A stretch of 9,215 bases of DNA, taken from NCBI GenBank assembly GCA_934655935.1, contig CAKUHJ010000076.1:1-9215 (forward strand), written 5' to 3'. This document shows positions 5,801 through 9,215 of the stretch, one piece after another. Origin of the DNA: an uncultured Oscillospiraceae bacterium (GTDB lineage: Bacteria; Bacillota; Clostridia; Oscillospirales; Oscillospiraceae). The translations under genes were made by a program, and so were the position numbers. The notes under the pieces were generated by a model. It did not search any database and was not told the DNA's origin. It was given only the letters and a program-made list of their open reading frames with translations. How positions within the stretch are numbered: the first letter of the stretch is position 1; every line of letters begins with the position of its first letter.

Positions 5801-6748
5801 TCAGCCTCCGATTTCGTTCATATTCCGCGCCGTATGCGTCACGCCGTCCGCCGGGAGCGTATGCCGCTGCGGCTTTGCCGCAATTGCGGCGGCCAGCGCG
5901 CTTCGCAGCGCCGCGCCGGAAAGTCCGCGCAGCGGAATTTCCGCCCCGGAATGCAGGCAGGGCTTGAGCTTCCCGTCCGCCGTGAGGCGGATGCGGCTGC
6001 ATGAGGGGCAGAAGGCATGGCTCATCGGCTCGATCAGCCCCACGGTCCCCTTCCCGTCCGGCAGCCGGTAAAGCTGCGCAACGCCTGCATAGCCGGCCGG
6101 CACAAGCTCCGGTACCCGCGCAAGAACTGTCTGCGCGGGCAAAAAACGCGCCCGGTCCCACCCGGCGCACACGCCCATGGGCATGAGCTCAATAAAGCGC
6201 ACCTGCCACGGCTTTTCCCGCGTGAGATTTACAAGGTCCGGAATTTCATCGTCGTTGACGCCGCCAAGCAGCACACAGTTGAGCTTGAGCGAAGAAAAGC
6301 CCGCCGCCTCCGCCGCCTCGACGCCGAGGAGAGTATCGGAAAGCGCGCCGCCGCGCGTCAGCGCCGAGAAGCGCTCCGGCCTCAGCGTATCAAGACTGAT
6401 ATTCAGCCGGTCCACCCCGGCCGCGCGCAGTGGCGCCGCCAAGGACGGCAGCAGCGCCCCGTTTGTCGTCAGGCACAGCTCCTCAATCCCCGGTATCGCG
6501 CGCAGCATCCGGCAGAAATCCACAATTCCGCGCCGCACCAGGGGCTCGCCCCCCGTGACGCGCAGCTTCCGCACGCCAAGCTCCGCCGCGCAGGCCGCAA
6601 TCTCCCGCAGTTCCTCCAGCGTGCAAAGCTCCGCGTGCGGGCGCTTGCAGACGCCGCGCTCCGGCATGCAGTACACGCAGCGGAAATTGCACAGATCCGT
6701 TACCGAAATCCTGAGCTCCGTAATCGAGCGGCCAAAGCAATCCTTCAT
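5801..6748 (-). CDS. moaA: GTP 3',8-cyclase, radical SAM enzyme
   Basis: This 315-residue radical SAM enzyme rearranges GTP in the first step of molybdenum cofactor synthesis. The SAM cluster motif CNFRCVYC gives Cys20, 24 and 27; [10 protein letters not shown] is the SAM-binding GGEP block. NISLDTL and FIELMPMG are further MoaA landmarks. The second, GTP-binding cluster is at [10 protein letters not shown] with Cys247, 250 and 264. The C-terminus ends in IGG, the conserved Gly-Gly that known MoaA proteins insert into the active site. Length is slightly below the E. coli protein (329). The ATG at 6748 has only a weak GGTGAT site about three bases upstream, so initiation may be modest. It is the first gene of the minus-strand operon and is divergent from the iclR-type gene. 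Confidence 0.97.
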   Translation of the reverse strand: MKDCFGRSITELRISVTDLCNFRCVYCMPERGVCKRPHAELCTLEELREIAACAAELGVRKLRVTGGEPLVRRGIVDFCRMLRAIPGIEELCLTTNGALLPSLAAPLRAAGVDRLNISLDTLRPERFSALTRGGALSDTLLGVEAAEAAGFSSLKLNCVLLGGVNDDEIPDLVNLTREKPWQVRFIELMPMGVCAGWDRARFLPAQTVLARVPELVPAGYAGVAQLYRLPDGKGTVGLIEPMSHAFCPSCSRIRLTADGKLKPCLHSGAEIPLRGLSGAALRSALAAAIAAKPQRHTLPADGVTHTARNMNEIGG

Positions 6749-6784
6749 CCTATCACCGTGATTCTTTTTCCAGTATTACCGTAT

Positions 6785-6813
6785 ATTTTAGCAGATCCTG
6801 TCCGTTTCCTCAA
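6785..6813 (-). promoter_or_regulatory. Predicted promoter of the moaA-modC operon
   Basis: On the minus strand, TTGAGG (-35, 6808-6813) is separated by exactly 17 bases from TAAAAT (-10, 6785-6790). This is a good sigma-A-type match, placing transcription start about 30 bases before the moaA ATG. The short leader leaves no room for a molybdenum cofactor riboswitch. Confidence 0.7.
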
Positions 6814-6817
6814 TTTC

Positions 6818-6840
6818 AAAATCCGGTATTGTCGGATATT
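6818..6840. promoter_or_regulatory. Inverted repeat between divergent promoters, candidate regulator operator
   Basis: ATCCG (6821-6825) and CGGAT (6833-6837) flank seven bases, with further A/T pairs at 6818-6819 and 6839-6840. The element lies between the two -35 boxes, upstream of both promoters. A related half-site, TTTCCGATAAT on the minus strand, lies at about 6850-6860. An outer pair AATTTC (6812-6817) and GAAATT (6845-6850) encloses the repeat. IclR-family proteins commonly bind imperfect palindromes in such divergent regions, so the adjacent IclR-type protein is the likely ligand (inference). Confidence 0.5.
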
Positions 6841-6862
6841 CTGACGAAATTATCGGAAAATA

Positions 6863-6891
6863 TTGACCTGCACGCATTTTTCCTCTAAAAT
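6863..6891 (+). promoter_or_regulatory. Predicted promoter of the iclR-mogA-tetR unit
   Basis: TTGACC (6863-6868) and TAAAAT (6886-6891) are separated by exactly 17 bases. Transcription would begin around 6898, essentially at the ribosome binding site GAGGTGG (6899-6905), so the 5' leader would be very short, near 12 bases before the ATG at 6911. Confidence 0.72.
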
Positions 6892-6910
6892 AAACACAGA
6901 GGTGGAATGC

Positions 6911-7696
6911 ATGCCAGACGGAAACATCATACTGTCGGTTGCAAAGGCGATGGAGCTGCTGCAGCTGCTCTCCAAAAGCGCAAGGCCCGTCGCCCTCAAG
7001 GAGCTGACGGCGCAGTCCGGCTACCCGAAGAGCACCGTTTTCGGCCTTCTGACCACCATGCGCGAATATGACGTCGTCTCCCAGGGCGCGGACGGAAGGT
7101 ATTCTCTCGGCCTTCGGCTTTTTGAATACGGCTGTCAGCTTGGCCGCTCCTGGGATATTTCCAGCGTTGCGCGGCCCTATATGGAAAATCTCTCGGCGCA
7201 GACCGGCGCGTCCGTGATGCTCTCCATCTGCGAGGGCGGGCACGTCATCACCCTCGACCAGGTGGAGGCGCACGACCGGCTCCGCATCGTCTCGGACGCA
7301 GGGGCAAGGCTTCCTATCTACTGCACCTCGCAGGGAAAGGTATTCCTTGCCCACATGCCGCGCGCGGAGGCCATGAAGCTTCTGAAGCAGCAGAAGCTCC
7401 TGTCCTTCACGCCGCATACGCTCACCGACCCGGCCGCGATTTTGCAGCAGGCCGGGCAGTGCCGGGAAGCCGGCTACGCCGTTGAAAACGGCGAATACAA
7501 GATCGGCCTTCGCTCCATCTCCTCCCCCGTTTTCACCGTGGACGGGACCGTCCGCTATGCGGTCGGCGTCATCGGGATGTTCCGAAGCGTCTATTCAGAA
7601 GAATTTTCAAACGCCATCGCCCAGGTCCGGGCCACCGCCGGAATGATCTCCGCGGCGCTTGGCTACCGGGAAACAGAAAGGAAGAACCGTTTATGA
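6911..7696 (+). CDS. IclR-family transcriptional regulator
   Basis: This 261-residue cytoplasmic regulator has the standard IclR layout. An N-terminal winged helix-turn-helix (about 8-70) includes VALKELTAQSGYPKSTVFGLLTTM (27-50). A GAF-like effector domain (about 85-250) includes SVMLSICEGGHVITL, LPIYCTSQGKVFLA and the closing VGVIGMF. Family members are 240-280 residues and sense small organic molecules. The ATG at 6911 is preferred because GAGGTGG lies five bases upstream; an upstream in-frame TTG at 6863 overlaps the -35 box and cannot be transcribed from this promoter. The gene overlaps mogA by ATGA and is divergent from moaA, so it probably controls cofactor synthesis in response to a substrate of the molybdoenzyme rather than molybdate itself. 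Effector and sign of regulation are unknown. Confidence 0.93.
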   Translation: MPDGNIILSVAKAMELLQLLSKSARPVALKELTAQSGYPKSTVFGLLTTMREYDVVSQGADGRYSLGLRLFEYGCQLGRSWDISSVARPYMENLSAQTGASVMLSICEGGHVITLDQVEAHDRLRIVSDAGARLPIYCTSQGKVFLAHMPRAEAMKLLKQQKLLSFTPHTLTDPAAILQQAGQCREAGYAVENGEYKIGLRSISSPVFTVDGTVRYAVGVIGMFRSVYSEEFSNAIAQVRATAGMISAALGYRETERKNRL

Positions 7697-8175
7697 GCTA
7701 TTCGGCAGCCGTCATCACCGTCAGCGACCTTGGAAGCCGCGGTCTGCGGCAGGATACCAGCGGCCCGGCCGTCTGCGCAATGCTGCAGGAGGCCGGCTAC
7801 CGCGTCTGCCATACCGCCATTGTTCCGGACGAGGCTGCGCAGATTTCCGCCGAGCTTCTTTGCTGCACGGACGAGAAGAAGCTCAACCTCATCGTTACCA
7901 CCGGCGGCACTGGCCTTTCTCCGCGCGATGTAACGCCGGAGGCGACGCTTGCCGTTCTGGAGCGGGAAATCCGCGCCATCCCCGTGGCCATGTGGATCAA
8001 CGGCCTGAAGCACACGCCGAACGCGATGCTCTCGCGCGCCGTCGCCGGAACGCGCGGGCAGAGCCTGATTCTGAATCTGCCCGGCTCCGAGAAGGGCGCA
8101 AGGGAAAACCTCGCGGCGGTTCTGTGCGCGCTGGAGCACGCCATGCACATGCTCGCCGCCGAGGGGCACGGCTGA
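7693..8175 (+). CDS. mogA: MogA/MoaB-family molybdopterin adenylyltransferase
   Basis: This 160-residue protein adenylylates molybdopterin before molybdenum insertion, or is the close MoaB-type homologue. It begins with AAVITVSDLGSRGLRQDTSG (5-24). It carries the MoCF signature TTGGTGLSPRDVTPEAT (69-85), with the phosphate-binding TGGTG loop and the Asp of PRDVTPEA. Then come MLSRAVAGTRGQSLILNLPG and SEKGARENL, the usual pterin pocket and C-terminal block. Length fits the single-domain family; it is not fused to MOSC, which is separate here. The ATG at 7693 overlaps the regulator's TGA by four bases, with AGGAAG upstream, so the two are translationally coupled. It complements the divergent moaA operon, which has no MogA. 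Confidence 0.93.
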   Translation: MSYSAAVITVSDLGSRGLRQDTSGPAVCAMLQEAGYRVCHTAIVPDEAAQISAELLCCTDEKKLNLIVTTGGTGLSPRDVTPEATLAVLEREIRAIPVAMWINGLKHTPNAMLSRAVAGTRGQSLILNLPGSEKGARENLAAVLCALEHAMHMLAAEGHG

Positions 8176-8197
8176 AGCTTTTCAGAGGAGGCGCAGC

Positions 8198-8782
8198 ATG
8201 TCACAGATCACAAAGCGGGCGCTGGAGGCGTCGCTTAAAAAGCTCCTGCTCCAGAAGCCGCTCAATAAAATTACCATCGGCGACATTTCCGAGGATTGCG
8301 GCATCAACCGCATGACCTTTTACTACCACTTCAAGGACATCTACGACCTTGTGGAGTGGTGCTGCGAGGAGGACGCGAGCAAGGCGCTGGCCGGGAAAAA
8401 GACCTACGAGACCTGGCAGCAGGGCCTGCTGCAAATTTTTGAGGCCGTGCAGGACAACAAGCCCTTCATCCTGAACGTCTACCGCTGCGTCAGCCGCGAG
8501 CAGGTGGAAAGCTATCTCTACCGCCTGACCTACGACCTTCTCGAGGGCGTTGTGGAGGAGCAGGCGCAGGGCATGTCCGTCCGCGCGGAGGACAAGGCGT
8601 TTCTCGCCACGCTCTATAAGTATATGTTCGTCGGCCTGATGCTCGACTGGATCAAAACCGATATGCAGGCCGACCCCAGGCAGATGGTGGACCGGCTTGC
8701 CGTCGCCATCCACGGGAATCTCTCCGCCGCGCTTACGCGGCTCCGCCTGGACAAGCCCGCCCCATCAAATCCGCCCGAATGA
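8198..8782 (+). CDS. TetR-family transcriptional regulator
   Basis: This 194-residue regulator has an N-terminal helix-turn-helix, ITIGDISEDCGINRMTFYYHFKD (25-47), a textbook TetR recognition region. Its C-terminal ligand domain (about 60-185) looks like the TetR_C_8/DhaS-like group, with FILNVYRCVSREQVESYL and ATLYKYMFVGLMLDWIK. AGAGGAGG lies six bases or so before the ATG. It begins 22 bases after mogA and probably shares its transcript. It is followed by a strong terminator and then the oleate hydratase gene. The likely target is that gene, with a fatty acid or acyl-CoA as signal; this rests on position only, since TetR regulators commonly act on the neighbouring gene. Autoregulation would need a site upstream of iclR or inside mogA; none is obvious. 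Confidence 0.92.
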   Translation: MSQITKRALEASLKKLLLQKPLNKITIGDISEDCGINRMTFYYHFKDIYDLVEWCCEEDASKALAGKKTYETWQQGLLQIFEAVQDNKPFILNVYRCVSREQVESYLYRLTYDLLEGVVEEQAQGMSVRAEDKAFLATLYKYMFVGLMLDWIKTDMQADPRQMVDRLAVAIHGNLSAALTRLRLDKPAPSNPPE

Positions 8783-8804
8783 TAAAAATTTATACACCCT
8801 GCGT

Positions 8805-8837
8805 GCCCGTGATGAAAAAAGCATCACGGGCCGTTTT
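8805..8837 (+). terminator. Rho-independent terminator after tetR
   Basis: GCCCGTGATG (8805-8814) pairs perfectly with CATCACGGGC (8822-8831) over a seven-base A-rich loop, followed by CGTTTTCTGTTTA. The 10-base-pair stem and T-rich tail 22 bases after the tetR stop make a confident end of the iclR-mogA-tetR unit. Confidence 0.88.
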
Positions 8838-8844
8838 CTGTTTA

Positions 8845-8873
8845 TTGAACTTTTTCCAAAAAAAATGTATGCT
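8845..8873 (+). promoter_or_regulatory. Predicted promoter of the oleate hydratase gene
   Basis: TTGAAC (8845-8850), 17 bases, then TATGCT (8868-8873) fits a sigma-A promoter, with an A/T-rich spacer. It begins just after the terminator tail. Transcription near 8880 would leave about 53 bases of leader before the ATG at 8933. Confidence 0.55.
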
Positions 8874-8897
8874 TGCACCATCAAAAGGAAATCCTAA

Positions 8898-8910
8898 TCC
8901 GACATACGGA
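8898..8910. promoter_or_regulatory. Small palindrome in the oleate hydratase leader, candidate TetR operator
   Basis: TCCG-ACATA-CGGA is a perfect 4-base inverted repeat with a five-base spacer, between the predicted transcription start and the ribosome binding site AGGAGG (8919-8924). Its arms equal the TCCG/CGGA arms of the inverted repeat at 6822-6836, with a shorter spacer. A bound TetR protein here would block transcription. It is short enough to arise by chance. Confidence 0.35.
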
Positions 8911-8932
8911 AATTTTACAGGAGGTCACTGAT

Positions 8933-9215
8933 ATGTATTATTCCAGCGGTAACTATGAAGCCTTCGCACGTCCCAAGAAGCCCGCAGGCGTGGACAATAA
9001 GTCCGCCTACATTGTAGGCAGCGGCCTTGCTGCCCTGACTGCCGCATGCTATCTCGTGCGCGACGCTCAGATGAAGGGCGAGCGCGTTCATATCCTGGAA
9101 AAGGGGCCGACCGCCGGCGGCGCATGCGACGGCTGGAAATTTGAAAACATCGGCTACGTGATGCGCGGCGGCCGCGAGATGGACAATCATTTTGAGGTCA
9201 TGTGGGACCTGTTCC
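8933..9215 (+). CDS. ohyA: Oleate hydratase (MCRA family), N-terminal part
   Basis: The first 94 codons of an FAD-dependent hydratase that adds water to the cis double bond of unsaturated fatty acids such as oleate, giving 10-hydroxy acids. The start [17 protein letters not shown] is typical of the family once called myosin-cross-reactive antigen. It is followed by the Rossmann FAD motif [18 protein letters not shown] (GxGxxA, about 25-42), the acidic strand end VHILEK, and [18 protein letters not shown], the family's GGREM-NHFE block. AGGAGG stands eight bases before the ATG. Full-length members have about 560-650 residues, so most of the gene lies beyond the edge. It has its own promoter and follows the TetR gene. 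Hydratases of this family detoxify host or dietary unsaturated fatty acids in gut Firmicutes. Confidence 0.92.
   Translation, partial: MYYSSGNYEAFARPKKPAGVDNKSAYIVGSGLAALTAACYLVRDAQMKGERVHILEKGPTAGGACDGWKFENIGYVMRGGREMDNHFEVMWDLF

Noticed and set aside
5796..6170. N-terminal extension of moaC to 6170
   Set aside because: The extra sequence is moaA read out of frame; the MoaC family begins at 5795 with GGAGG upstream.
6749..6784. Molybdenum cofactor riboswitch in the moaA leader
   Set aside because: The predicted leader is only about 30-40 bases, far too short for that riboswitch, and no matching fold is seen.
6863..6910. Upstream TTG start for the IclR-type gene
   Set aside because: The TTG overlaps the -35 box and lacks a ribosome binding site; ATG at 6911 has GAGGTGG and begins where the family's domain begins.
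1..9215. CRISPR arrays, tRNA or rRNA genes, intact insertion sequences
   Set aside because: No regularly spaced repeats, cloverleaf-like sequences, rRNA blocks or complete transposase genes were seen.

Overview
The window looks like a chromosomal segment of a GC-rich anaerobic member of the Clostridia, possibly Oscillospiraceae-like. This is inferred from strong AGGAGG-type ribosome binding sites, sigma-A-type promoters with 17-base spacers, ModABC/MOSC/MogA proteins of Firmicutes character, and a TetR-type regulator beside an oleate hydratase. The genus cannot be fixed from this sequence alone.

Left edge (1 to about 1118): wreckage of mobile DNA. A minus-strand small gene of integrative-element character starts at 79 and runs off the edge. 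Next to it is the C-terminal coiled-coil part of a large serine recombinase, without its catalytic domain, ending at 610. Directly abutting this is a fragment of an AAA/OLD-type ATPase that has lost both ends and carries a one-base frameshift at a T-run. This stretch is visibly richer in A+T than what follows, and the composition changes sharply between about 1073 and 1119, at the end of modC.

Core (1119-6748, minus strand): a compact seven-gene molybdenum operon read right to left: moaA, moaC, a stand-alone MOSC protein, a MoeA-like molybdopterin-binding protein with a four-cysteine tail, modA, modB, modC. moaC/MOSC, MOSC/MoeA-like and modB/modC overlap by 8, 4 and 1 bases. The two longer gaps each hold secondary structure: a 24-base near-perfect palindrome before modA and an 11-base-pair hairpin between modA and modB. 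Together the genes import molybdate (ModABC), make cyclic pyranopterin monophosphate (MoaA, MoaC) and handle late molybdopterin/molybdenum steps (MoeA-like, MOSC and the divergent MogA). No MoaD, MoaE, MoeB or molybdoenzyme gene is present, so MPT synthase and the client enzyme must be elsewhere.

Right part (6749-9215, plus strand): a divergent promoter region with a central inverted repeat separates moaA from an IclR-family regulator. That regulator overlaps mogA by ATGA, and a TetR-family regulator follows 22 bases later. A strong rho-independent terminator closes this unit. A new promoter and a possible operator then precede the start of an oleate hydratase gene, which is cut by the window edge. 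The likely logic is that IclR controls the two divergent molybdenum cofactor units and TetR controls the fatty-acid hydratase; both are inferences from position.
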